From Methanobacteriota archaeon (lineage in GTDB: Archaea; Thermoplasmatota; Poseidoniia; Poseidoniales; Poseidoniaceae), in contig JAAZUV010000057.1 of assembly GCA_018623995.1 (NCBI GenBank), positions 1-8,258 on the forward strand: a stretch of DNA of 8,258 nucleotides. Reading direction: 5' to 3'. The stretch's first letter is position 1. The number at the start of each line of letters is the position of its first letter. Made by a program: the position numbers and the translations under genes. Below, in pieces: positions 1 through 6,333 of the stretch. The notes under the pieces are model-generated. The model searched no databases. It saw only the letters and a list, made by a program, of their open reading frames with translations, and was not told the origin of the DNA.

Positions 1-147
1 GATGAGAATAAAGCAAAACGACCCAAAAATTGCCCCTCCATTTGGTGTACCATAAACGCCTGATGAACGGATGACTCCGAGGAACATTATGGCCCCCAAA
101 ACAATCGAAGAAATGGAGAGTAGAACCTTTGTCCCAGTACTCACCAT
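1..147 (-). CDS. Membrane protein, N-terminal fragment (runs off left edge)
   Basis: An open frame of 49 codons starts at the ATG at 147-145 and continues past the left edge without a stop, so only the N-terminus is seen. I do not recognise the family. Residues about 6-25 form a hydrophobic helix rich in Ile, Leu, Val and Ser. A short Gly/Pro/Asn-containing loop follows (VYGTPNGG, residues 31-38), and a second hydrophobic stretch begins near residue 39 and is cut by the edge. This is what is expected of a small multi-pass membrane protein with its N-terminus close to the first helix. A TATA-like box about 23-31 bases upstream of the ATG fits a leaderless or nearly leaderless archaeal transcript, so this gene may have its own promoter rather than being read only from the genes to its right. 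The frame is short, so the call rests on hydrophobic pattern and promoter position. Confidence 0.6.
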   Translation of the reverse strand, partial: MVSTGTKVLLSISSIVLGAIMFLGVIRSSGVYGTPNGGAIFGSFCFILI

Positions 148-169
148 AGAAAAAATAGGACACGGGCCG

Positions 170-178
170 TATTTTATT
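170..178 (-). promoter_or_regulatory. TATA-like box for the leftmost membrane-protein gene
   Basis: Read on the minus strand the bases are AATAAAATA, about 22 bases before the ATG at 147. Archaeal TATA boxes usually sit about 25-30 bases before the transcription start, so this would give an RNA beginning at or very near the start codon. The stretch 148-256 around it holds no other gene that I can support. Confidence 0.4.
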
Positions 179-256
179 GCTAAGCCGACGTTTTCGTGAT
201 AATTTCATTAATTCGAGCAAAGGAATCTATGCTGCACAAGTGTTTGGTGTCGTTCC

Positions 257-466
257 TCAGTTCCATCGGTTGTAGTGTTCTTCCGTTGTATGTTCTTCTT
301 GCCCACAGATTTCACATTTTGGATTTAAACCGAAGGCAGCCTTTATCTCATATTCTGTTTCTAGATTCTCTTTATGCTGTAGGACTTTTGGGAAAACTGT
401 TCGTTTCAGAATCTCATAGATGATAATCCAACCAAGGCAAAGGCCAGCACAAATTTCAACATACAT
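257..466 (-). CDS. Small single-helix membrane protein with a Cys2His2-like C-terminal motif
   Basis: A 69-residue protein of unknown family starts at the ATG at 466-464. Residues about 2-19 are a hydrophobic segment (CAGLCLGWIII core), followed at once by basic residues (K21, R22), as in a single membrane anchor with the rest cytoplasmic. The C-terminal part holds C51-x2-C54-x4-H59-x4-H64, a spacing that could bind one zinc ion. The start lies 41 bases after the purP stop on the same strand, so it could be read as the last gene of that transcript; an AT-rich CATATT about 30 bases upstream could also drive it alone. An overlapping frame on the other strand (196-423) is possible but has no recognisable motif. 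The ordered helix-plus-metal-motif design is why I prefer the minus strand. Function is unknown. Confidence 0.55.
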   Translation of the reverse strand: MYVEICAGLCLGWIIIYEILKRTVFPKVLQHKENLETEYEIKAAFGLNPKCEICGQEEHTTEEHYNRWN

Positions 467-507
467 CTGAATCGTTTTTCTCTAATTTGAGCAGAATATG
501 GTTTCTC

Positions 508-1665
508 TCAAGTAAGAACTTCGAGCAAGCGATCTTGTTCAGCGGCCATTCGCAGTTCCATTGCAATTCGTCGGCCACTGGACATTGGTTTTCGCCAGAG
601 AGCGTTGCCGTATGGATGGCCGACGTTAACGTGAACGTTGGTTCCTCCGCCGAGTCGCGGAGCAACGTCGTAAATCCAGTAGTTCATATCCTTGTCAATG
701 CAGGTTTGGAGACAGAATGGGCCGATGATACCTGGGTCGTAGTGCTCCTTACTGGCTTTGATAAATTTCTCTCCAAGCTCAAACGCTTTCTCCAGTAGAG
801 ATTCTCGGATTGTTGCCGTATTGTGCCCAACAACGGTCATTTCTGGAATCTTTTGGTGATCGGGCATAGTCATTTGTTGTGGAGCTGGTAGCCGAACGTG
901 TCCATCCAAGGATGACTCGAAACGCCAATCAACACCGAGCAGTTCCAATTTTTCTCCTTCCTCAGCAAGAGGGCTGTAGAAGAAGTTGAGATTGAAGACT
1001 GGACCAATCACATACCGCTCGATGCGAGCGCCATCAAGCGATGCTTGATCGATGATTCCATCCTTGAGCAGGACTTCGGATTTCTCCTTGTATTCTGCAT
1101 AGGAGGCACACGTGAAGAAACCACGTTCCAGCTTCTTTTGTGCGTGATGGAGTTTGACGATCACCAGGCAATCAATGTCTTCTGGATTTTCAATGGCTTC
1201 AGGATATGGAAGTCCTGCTTTGTCAAGAATCCAGTAGTAATCTTGCTCTTCCGTTCGCTCTTCCATACGCAGCATGTTTCTCGAACCAAACAGTGGAACT
1301 CTGAACTTGTTCTCAACGTCTTCAATCGATGAGTACGAAGTAAACGACCTGTTCGGAATGTAGACCACATTGCGCTTCCTCATTTCGACTTGCATGGAAT
1401 CGTTCATGACGTCGTTGAACGATGGCATGACGATGGCTTTGTCAACCATCCCTCGAAGAACGCGTCCAGAACTTGATCGCTTTGTCTTGAAGTAGTTCGC
1501 ATAGGTCTTGTGACGACCTTCTTGACAGTAGGCGACAGTTGGGAAACCTTCCTCGATTCCACCATCGCAGATGTCGAGAGCAGAATGTGATGCAGTCATT
1601 CCAATTCGGAGTTTCATCCGGTCGTAATCTTCGATGATTTGTGCAATATCATCTCGTTGCAACAT
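508..1665 (-). CDS. purP: PurP, formate-dependent AICAR formyl ligase (FAICAR synthetase)
   Basis: PurP makes 5-formaminoimidazole-4-carboxamide ribotide from AICAR, formate and ATP, the penultimate step of IMP synthesis in archaea lacking the folate-dependent PurH transformylase. The 385 residues, close to the family's usual length of about 360, show an N-terminal domain with the SHSAL motif (26-30) and EEGFPTV (38-44), then NKFRVPLFGSR (119-129), an ATP-grasp core with DIDCLVIVK (164-172), GVDWRFES (244-251), DPGIIGPFC (310-318), APRLGGGTN (335-343) and the MSSGRRIA block (361-368) near the C-terminus. These match the DUF1246/DUF1297 architecture. Oddly, the glycine-rich loop usually reading like PGAKGGKGYF is HHAQKKLERGFF here (about 173-184). 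I start at the ATG at 1665; a TTG three codons earlier (1674) is in frame and nearer a GAGG. The gene lies 55 bases after the coiled-coil gene and is probably cotranscribed. A paralogous PurP with altered function is the main alternative. Confidence 0.93.
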   Translation of the reverse strand: MLQRDDIAQIIEDYDRMKLRIGMTASHSALDICDGGIEEGFPTVAYCQEGRHKTYANYFKTKRSSSGRVLRGMVDKAIVMPSFNDVMNDSMQVEMRKRNVVYIPNRSFTSYSSIEDVENKFRVPLFGSRNMLRMEERTEEQDYYWILDKAGLPYPEAIENPEDIDCLVIVKLHHAQKKLERGFFTCASYAEYKEKSEVLLKDGIIDQASLDGARIERYVIGPVFNLNFFYSPLAEEGEKLELLGVDWRFESSLDGHVRLPAPQQMTMPDHQKIPEMTVVGHNTATIRESLLEKAFELGEKFIKASKEHYDPGIIGPFCLQTCIDKDMNYWIYDVAPRLGGGTNVHVNVGHPYGNALWRKPMSSGRRIAMELRMAAEQDRLLEVLT

Positions 1666-1720
1666 GGTTCTCAACCGCCTCTTGTCGACCTAGGTCTTTG
1701 ATACCATCGCTTGAGCAGGT

Positions 1721-2608
1721 TCAATCAAACCGCTGCAATTCCATCAATTCCTCGGTTGTGAGGGTGTCTCCAGACATGAGCTTGCTCATCAAATCCTGCA
1801 CTTCGACACGTGCAGTTGGGCGCTCGCCTTCACCGGCTTCTGCACTTCGACGTGCACGCATCATGTCTTGGATGGAGTGCAAACAGCGTAGCGATACGAT
1901 GTAGAATCGGTGGGCTTTGTCAGCCTCTTGCTTTGTGTTGCGGAGTTCGCGGTGCTTTGAGTTCGCACGTTCACGCTGCTTGTTGACTTCCTTGTCCCAT
2001 TGAATCATCAAGTCGTGTGCTTCTTGAGCGGCTGCTGCTGCTTGTTGAACGGCTTCGTGTGCTTCATCGTGCTCTTTTCGAGCAGCCATGAGTTCTTCGT
2101 TTTCGGCTGAAGTACTGTCCGAAGATGCCTGGTCTTTCTTCATTTGTCGGATCTTCGCGTTCAAATCCTTAAGACGCTTCATAACCTTGCCTTCGTTCTT
2201 ACCCGTGTGCTCACCTCGCTCGAATTCACGCTCAAGACGGCTGAATTCACGCTGGAGTGATTGGAGGGTAATTGGACGCTCTCGGCGACCACGTGGTCCA
2301 CGTTCTGCAGGCTTTTCCTCAGGCTGATTGGCGCGGAGTTTGTCTCGAATCTCTGAAACCTTCTTGCTTGCTTCGTTTCGAACACCTTTCTTCTCACGGA
2401 CGACTTGGTTCATTTGCTCGCGGACTTGCTTTTGCTGGTCCGACAGTTGAATTAGTTCACGAACTTCAGAGTTGAATTCGTTTCGCTGTGAGACCAATTC
2501 CTTTGTTTTCTCGTTCCAAGAGTCGCGCTCTTCACGGTACTGCGTTGCTTTTCCGTCAAGAATTGAGCGTCGTTCTTCAAAGAGTTGCTTGAAATCATCC
2601 ATGGTCAT
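1721..2608 (-). CDS. Long coiled-coil protein, COG1340-like, with Arg/Gly linker and C-terminal module
   Basis: This 295-residue protein is almost entirely charged helix and resembles the widespread but uncharacterised archaeal coiled-coil family COG1340. Two heptad-rich segments (about 5-95 and 115-255) are separated by a Pro/Arg/Gly linker (about 96-113, with ERGPRGRRERP). An Ala-rich and His-containing stretch (about 178-235: HDEAHEAVQQ, then ADKAHRF) has the repeating pattern typical of that family. The last 30 residues, VQDLMSKLMSGDTLTTEEL and onwards, form a short helix-loop-helix module that recurs near the end of the large nucleotidyltransferase at 4210-6333. There are no membrane segments or signal peptide, so it should be cytosolic. 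Start choice is open: GTG 2611, ATG 2608 or ATG 2602; I use 2608. It is followed after 55 bases by purP, most likely in one transcript. Its biochemical role is unknown; RNA or ribosome contact is only a guess from the Arg/Gly linker. Confidence 0.85.
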   Translation of the reverse strand: MTMDDFKQLFEERRSILDGKATQYREERDSWNEKTKELVSQRNEFNSEVRELIQLSDQQKQVREQMNQVVREKKGVRNEASKKVSEIRDKLRANQPEEKPAERGPRGRRERPITLQSLQREFSRLEREFERGEHTGKNEGKVMKRLKDLNAKIRQMKKDQASSDSTSAENEELMAARKEHDEAHEAVQQAAAAAQEAHDLMIQWDKEVNKQRERANSKHRELRNTKQEADKAHRFYIVSLRCLHSIQDMMRARRSAEAGEGERPTARVEVQDLMSKLMSGDTLTTEELMELQRFD

Positions 2609-2720
2609 CACTCTCGTTTCGTGGCACAGTTGGATATGCTACACCCGACCGACCTGCCACGCCCATATAACCCCTTCACTCCGTTCGATAGATGGAACAT
2701 GAGCAAATCAAGGAAAAGCA
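2609..2720. promoter_or_regulatory. Divergent promoter region with a shared TATA-like core
   Basis: This 112-bp gap separates a leftward gene (ATG 2608) from a rightward one (ATG 2721). Near its middle, CCATATAACC (2663-2672) is AT-rich inside a GC-rich setting and reads as a TATA-like box on both strands. On the plus strand it would give an RNA with a leader of roughly 25 bases that contains AAGG (2710-2713), seven bases before ATG 2721. On the minus strand it would give a leader of about 30 bases; a second AT patch, CATATCC at about 2632-2638 read on the minus strand, could instead give a leaderless RNA for the coiled-coil gene. No operator palindrome is evident. Confidence 0.45.
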
Positions 2721-3446
2721 ATGTTCAAATTCATCGGGAAGGTGTTGGAAATTGGTGAGGAAATGCTACTCGGTGGAATGCAGGGAATGGAACGCGTCGT
2801 ACAGTCGGACTTCCATGCACCCTACATCAGTTTGATTACAGGTCCTCCAGGTTCAATGAAGTCCTCCTTCTGCCTCACATTGCTCACGAATCATCTCAAT
2901 CGAACCGGTGAGTTTGGTTTGTACTGCACCGTTGAAGAAACCGTGGATTCACTCATACGTGGGGCTTCCAGTCTCGGGCTTCAGCTTCCAATGAATTTGC
3001 AAGTGACGGATTTTACTGAACTTCGTCGAGAAAACGAGGACATGGATTATCTCAAATTTACAAAAAAGATGATTGAACACTTCAAGCAAACACACGGAGA
3101 TCGCTTCACAACATTCGTACTTGATTCACTCGGAGCCATCTATTCTCTTACCACTGTCGATGAAGCCATGCGGAAGAAGATGTTCTCCTTTTTTGACTTC
3201 CTTCGTTCCATGAACCTCAATGTGATGCTCATCACAGAGCGAAATCTAGGCAGTCATGCAGAACTTCAAGGCAATGAAGGATTTCTTGCGGATGCTGTTA
3301 TCAATATGGGGATGGATCATCGCAATGGAAAGCTCGTCCGAACCATGCAGATCGAAAAGATGCGGCACGTTCGTCATGCTATGGAAAAACAAGCCGTTGA
3401 CGTAGGCCCACATGGTTTGGTTGTACTTGGCCCCTTATTCGATTGA
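2721..3446 (+). CDS. KaiC/RecA-superfamily ATPase, single domain
   Basis: A 241-residue single KaiC-type P-loop ATPase (COG0467). Visible motifs in order: Walker A GPPGSMKSS (41-49), an acidic pair after the next strand (VEET, 71-74) in the place of the KaiC catalytic glutamates, Walker B TFVLDSLGA (131-139), ITERN (171-175) at the end of the following strand, and the late KaiC signature: GFLADAVINMG (187-197) followed by TMQIEKMRHVRHA (208-220) and a closing GPHGLVVLGP strand. The Walker A has Met where most relatives have Gly before the Lys. Archaeal members of this family act in signalling, motility (FlaH), gas-vesicle control (GvpD) or unknown processes; nothing nearby fixes the role, though a possible Roadblock-like protein is encoded convergently. 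The start at 2721 is supported by AAGG seven bases upstream. The final 12 bp overlap the end of the gene on the opposite strand. Confidence 0.9.
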   Translation: MFKFIGKVLEIGEEMLLGGMQGMERVVQSDFHAPYISLITGPPGSMKSSFCLTLLTNHLNRTGEFGLYCTVEETVDSLIRGASSLGLQLPMNLQVTDFTELRRENEDMDYLKFTKKMIEHFKQTHGDRFTTFVLDSLGAIYSLTTVDEAMRKKMFSFFDFLRSMNLNVMLITERNLGSHAELQGNEGFLADAVINMGMDHRNGKLVRTMQIEKMRHVRHAMEKQAVDVGPHGLVVLGPLFD

Positions 3447-3689
3447 ATCGAGTATCAGGTCGATGGCTCCTAAGTTGACGTTGGCTTCGGAGCGAATGAG
3501 GACGATGTTTGATTTTTTAGCAAAGAAAACAGCACAACCGTTCTTGCCGATGAGTGTCACTTTCCTCCTATTCGCAAGGAGGTTTCGAATCGATTCCACA
3601 TTGAAACCATCATCTTGAATTGAATCGTTAAGATGTTCAACAGACGTAACGTATGGTATCTGTCGTAACGCATTCAAGGTTTCTTGCAC
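3435..3689 (-). CDS. Small protein with faint Roadblock/LC7-like C-terminus
   Basis: An 84-residue protein whose family I cannot name with certainty. It begins at a GTG (3689-3687), 15 bases after the stop of the acetyltransferase gene and in the same frame, with GAGTGA about 11 bases upstream of the start. The pattern is helix (residues 2-10), strand, a helix near 31-40 and then two strands: KVTLIGKNGCAVFF (43-56) and NIVLIRSEANVNLGAIDLIL (61-80). The final NLGAIDLIL recalls the NLGLxRLEL ending of Roadblock/LC7 domains, small dimeric platforms that bind Ras-like GTPases in bacteria and archaea; but the protein is shorter than usual and lacks a clear N-terminal match, so this is tentative. 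It is the last gene of the leftward cluster, and its end overlaps the converging KaiC-like gene by 12 bp. The frame is soluble and free of low complexity, which supports a real gene. Confidence 0.65.
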   Translation of the reverse strand: MQETLNALRQIPYVTSVEHLNDSIQDDGFNVESIRNLLANRRKVTLIGKNGCAVFFAKKSNIVLIRSEANVNLGAIDLILDSIE

Positions 3690-3704
3690 GATGACAACTT
3701 CACT

Positions 3705-4205
3705 CTAGGGCGTATCATTGTTTGGATGATATTGACGTAGTTGGCCACGCATCATGTAGCCCAATCCTTGACGATAATAGCCATGTAATTCTTGAACAAT
3801 TTCCAAGCCTCTTTTTCTATAGAACGATATGGCACCTTCGTTTGAAGCCCGTACTTCAAGTTGGACGAAGTTGTAACCTGCTGGAAGAAGTTGATCAGCC
3901 ATCATATTCCAAACGAGAGAACCCCAACCTTTGCCACGTGCTCCCTCATCGAGAACAAAGGAAACAATTCGGACTGTATCGTCCTTGAATGGCGTCGTCC
4001 AAAGCAACCCGCGCATCGATTCTTGATGCTCGTTTTCAGAATCAAACAGCATGAAATTTCCATTCCAATCTGGGACCGGTAGGGTTTGAATCGTTCCGAT
4101 GAAGTACTCTTCACCGGTTCCTTCAAGGAACAGTTTCTGAACTCGACTTGTCCATTCAACGGACAACTGCGAAGGGGATAGGCCTCGTCGCCATCCCTCG
4201 TTCAA
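3705..4205 (-). CDS. GNAT-family N-acetyltransferase
   Basis: This enzyme should transfer an acetyl group from acetyl-CoA to an amine of a protein or small molecule; the substrate cannot be read from sequence. Counted from the TTG start used here (166 residues), motif A, RIVSFVLDEGARGKGWGS (79-96), carries the R/Q-x-x-G-x-G/A acetyl-CoA pyrophosphate loop as ARGKGWG. It is followed by a strand and VRASNEGAISFYRKRGLE (118-135), the usual RimI-like C-terminal half with the conserved Asn and Tyr. Start choice matters. The longest frame begins at ATG 4316, inside the basic tail of the upstream gene (107-bp overlap), and its extra N-terminus is featureless and polar. GTG 4235 has AAGGA upstream, while TTG 4205 lies just after the upstream stop with AGGAAGTGA before it. 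I prefer 4205 or 4235. The gene belongs to the leftward cluster led by the coiled-coil and nucleotidyltransferase genes. Confidence 0.88.
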   Translation of the reverse strand: MNEGWRRGLSPSQLSVEWTSRVQKLFLEGTGEEYFIGTIQTLPVPDWNGNFMLFDSENEHQESMRGLLWTTPFKDDTVRIVSFVLDEGARGKGWGSLVWNMMADQLLPAGYNFVQLEVRASNEGAISFYRKRGLEIVQELHGYYRQGLGYMMRGQLRQYHPNNDTP

Positions 4206-4209
4206 TGAT

Positions 4210-6333
4210 TCACTTCCTGGATTCTTTTCGTCCACGGGTTCGTCCTTGACGGATGTCAATTTTTCGAGATGAACGCTTCTTGGATTGTCGCTGTTTTTGC
4301 TGTTGCTTTTGTCCATCGCTTGAACCGATGCTTGCTATGCCGCCTTTTGACAGCAAAGCATCAAGTTCGTTAAGGGAAATTGAACCACCACTCGATGCTT
4401 TTTGTCGGACCTCATTGATGTTGACTTCTGGTGCCCGTGGTCTTCGAGATCGTTGTTGACGATCGTTCCGTGGACCTCGGCGATTTGCTCCTCTCTGTTT
4501 CTTCTTCGAAACACGCTGCCATGCTTCAAGTCTGCCGATCTCACGGCGTAATTCGTGCTTTGAGGAGTATTGCTCATTGATCGAACGTTGGAGCAATTTC
4601 GCATTCTTTTGGAACTCCTTGACGGATTTTGGATTCGGATGAATACCTTCGAGTGCTGGGTTACTTGCTGCAAGCTTTGCCAATACATCCTCTTCCTGTT
4701 TCTTGGTTTTCTTCAATGCACGGTATTCTTGGTTTTGCTCACGTCGAAGTTTGATGAATTCCTGATGTGCTTCGTTTGATTTGAGCGATGCTTCGTACAT
4801 GGCTTGCAATTCAAAGAAATAGGCAAAGTCGCCTTTTTCGACACCGAGATTTGGAGCATTGAAGACATCAACCTCTGCAGTGAGTTTCTCGAAAATACGC
4901 AACATTTCTTGCTTGATTCGCTTGGTAGGTATCGCAATCCTTTGATTGATGCCATCACGAACTTCCCGCATCTCCTGCACTTTCATGCTCAATGGACGAA
5001 GTTCAGAAAGGATCTGTTGGCGGTCAGAACGGACGTTTCGGGTTTCTCGAAGTCCACCTCGGAGAAGGTCAAGAAGCTCCTTTGAATGCTGACGTTCCTC
5101 AACAAGTTCACGGATTTGGGACTCAACGACTTCGAGATCCGCTCGAAGTTGCTCGAGTCGTGTCGCTACTTCGTCGGAAGAGGTGCTTCTCAAATCGTGG
5201 AAAAGATCGCTGGGTTCTTCTTCAATTTCCATGACTGGTTCACAGATGTCCTTCCAGGAGGATCCCTTCGAGAGCAATTCGATGATACGCATGAATTCAT
5301 TTTGAATCGTCATAGCACCTTCAGCTCGGACGACACGAGAAAGGTCGTGCTCGTGATTGAACGGATCCTCAATCGGCATGACGTGTTCCATCCATCCGTC
5401 ATCTGCCCCTGTTACAACCTCGAGCGGGAGGGGGCCTGTGTGCTGCCACTTCTTTGCCTTGGTCGACAAAGCCTCACCGCTTCGGACGGACACAACCATA
5501 TTCTCCCAATCCCATCGTGTTGCGAATCGCTCAAAGAACGAAATCAACAATGAAGCGAGAGATTGGTTGTTTTCGGTTGCAAACTGCTCATCGTTGTAGC
5601 CCACATCGTAGGTCGTTCCTTTGAAGGTGAGTGGATTTGAATCAACGTCCATTTGCCTGTTAGGTGCAAGCGGTGGTTGGACCAGCTGAGCGTGTTGAAT
5701 ACTGAGTAAGGTCCAAGCATAGGACGAGAGCGTTCCCTCGAAGGCATTGTTGATGCCTCTTCGGCTTGCCCAGTACTTGACCATCTGGATGAGTCGCTGC
5801 AAGCGTTCCTCCTGTGCATAGGACTTCAACATCATTGAATTGTGAATGGCGAGTCTGTTGTCCAGGGAAATGTCCACATCAAGACCAGAGCGAGGATCTT
5901 TGAATTTAATGATTGGAATCCGTGCTTTCGGAATCACTTGGATGTTCTCCATTCCCTCTTCGTGGAACAGTCCTGACAACTTCCTCAACACTTTTTGTGG
6001 AGGCTTGTTTTTGAACGACAAACAGAGGTCGAGGTCGCCTGTTCCGATGGAGAGATTTGTTACACTTGAGCCAAACGCTTCGACGACAGCATTCTTGCCG
6101 AATCGGCGAAACAAGAGGCTCTTTAGATGCTTAGTAAGTGATTCTCTACTCTTTGCTTTGGCGTCGCCAATTTTCTTGATTAAACTGGATAATTCTGCAT
6201 CGAGAGATTGGATTTGCGTTTCATCGATCGAGGAAACATCAGGGACTTCGATGTCCTCGACGAGGTGCCTGTAGAGGTGTGACCAACGCTCTTGTTGCTC
6301 TTTTGAGAGTCCAGTGGTGGTGCAAACACTCAT
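4210..6333 (-). CDS. Cid1/Trf4-type terminal nucleotidyltransferase fused to coiled coil and basic tail
   Basis: A 707-residue predicted RNA terminal nucleotidyltransferase adding nucleotides to RNA 3' ends. Catalytic half: FGSS (87-90) with the metal-binding pair D100 and D102 (GTGDLDLCL), third carboxylate D154 (LDVDIS), NRLAIHN (159-165), MVKYWASRRGIN (184-195), GTLSSYAW (200-207), then the PAP-associated region TYDVGYND (241-248), NQSLASLLISFF (256-267) and IEDPF (321-325). As I recall Cid1 of fission yeast, D101/D103/D160, N171, Y212 and the UTP-selecting H336 correspond to D100/D102/D154, N165, Y205 and H329; its K197 and E333 appear as S190 and N326. The rest is coiled coil (about 388-610), an Arg/Gly-rich stretch (609-635), a short module (636-666) and a strongly basic tail (675-707). 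The start ATG overlaps the previous stop as ATGA, implying translational coupling. Nucleotide preference (U or A) is inferred, not shown. Archaeal CCA-adding enzymes are a different class and do not carry this motif set. Confidence 0.93.
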   Translation of the reverse strand: MSVCTTTGLSKEQQERWSHLYRHLVEDIEVPDVSSIDETQIQSLDAELSSLIKKIGDAKAKSRESLTKHLKSLLFRRFGKNAVVEAFGSSVTNLSIGTGDLDLCLSFKNKPPQKVLRKLSGLFHEEGMENIQVIPKARIPIIKFKDPRSGLDVDISLDNRLAIHNSMMLKSYAQEERLQRLIQMVKYWASRRGINNAFEGTLSSYAWTLLSIQHAQLVQPPLAPNRQMDVDSNPLTFKGTTYDVGYNDEQFATENNQSLASLLISFFERFATRWDWENMVVSVRSGEALSTKAKKWQHTGPLPLEVVTGADDGWMEHVMPIEDPFNHEHDLSRVVRAEGAMTIQNEFMRIIELLSKGSSWKDICEPVMEIEEEPSDLFHDLRSTSSDEVATRLEQLRADLEVVESQIRELVEERQHSKELLDLLRGGLRETRNVRSDRQQILSELRPLSMKVQEMREVRDGINQRIAIPTKRIKQEMLRIFEKLTAEVDVFNAPNLGVEKGDFAYFFELQAMYEASLKSNEAHQEFIKLRREQNQEYRALKKTKKQEEDVLAKLAASNPALEGIHPNPKSVKEFQKNAKLLQRSINEQYSSKHELRREIGRLEAWQRVSKKKQRGANRRGPRNDRQQRSRRPRAPEVNINEVRQKASSGGSISLNELDALLSKGGIASIGSSDGQKQQQKQRQSKKRSSRKIDIRQGRTRGRKESRK

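Noticed and set aside
79..92. Exact 14-base repeat GAGGAACATTATGG at 79-92 and 7218-7231
   Set aside because: One exact 14-mer in about 8 kb is not very improbable by chance, and the two copies lie in unrelated contexts (inside a coding frame and at a start codon).
196..423. Plus-strand frame of 75 residues with hydrophobic stretches
   Set aside because: It overlaps the minus-strand gene at 257-466, has no recognisable motif and its hydrophobicity can arise as the antisense of that gene.
3690..3707. Possible TAG readthrough joining the acetyltransferase to the 84-residue protein, which are in the same frame
   Set aside because: A usable GTG start lies shortly after the stop, and there is no sign of a pyrrolysine system or a conserved readthrough context; tight operon spacing explains it.
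5086..5553. 155-residue plus-strand frame opposite the nucleotidyltransferase
   Set aside because: It is antisense to strongly conserved catalytic and PAP-associated motifs and has no family features of its own.
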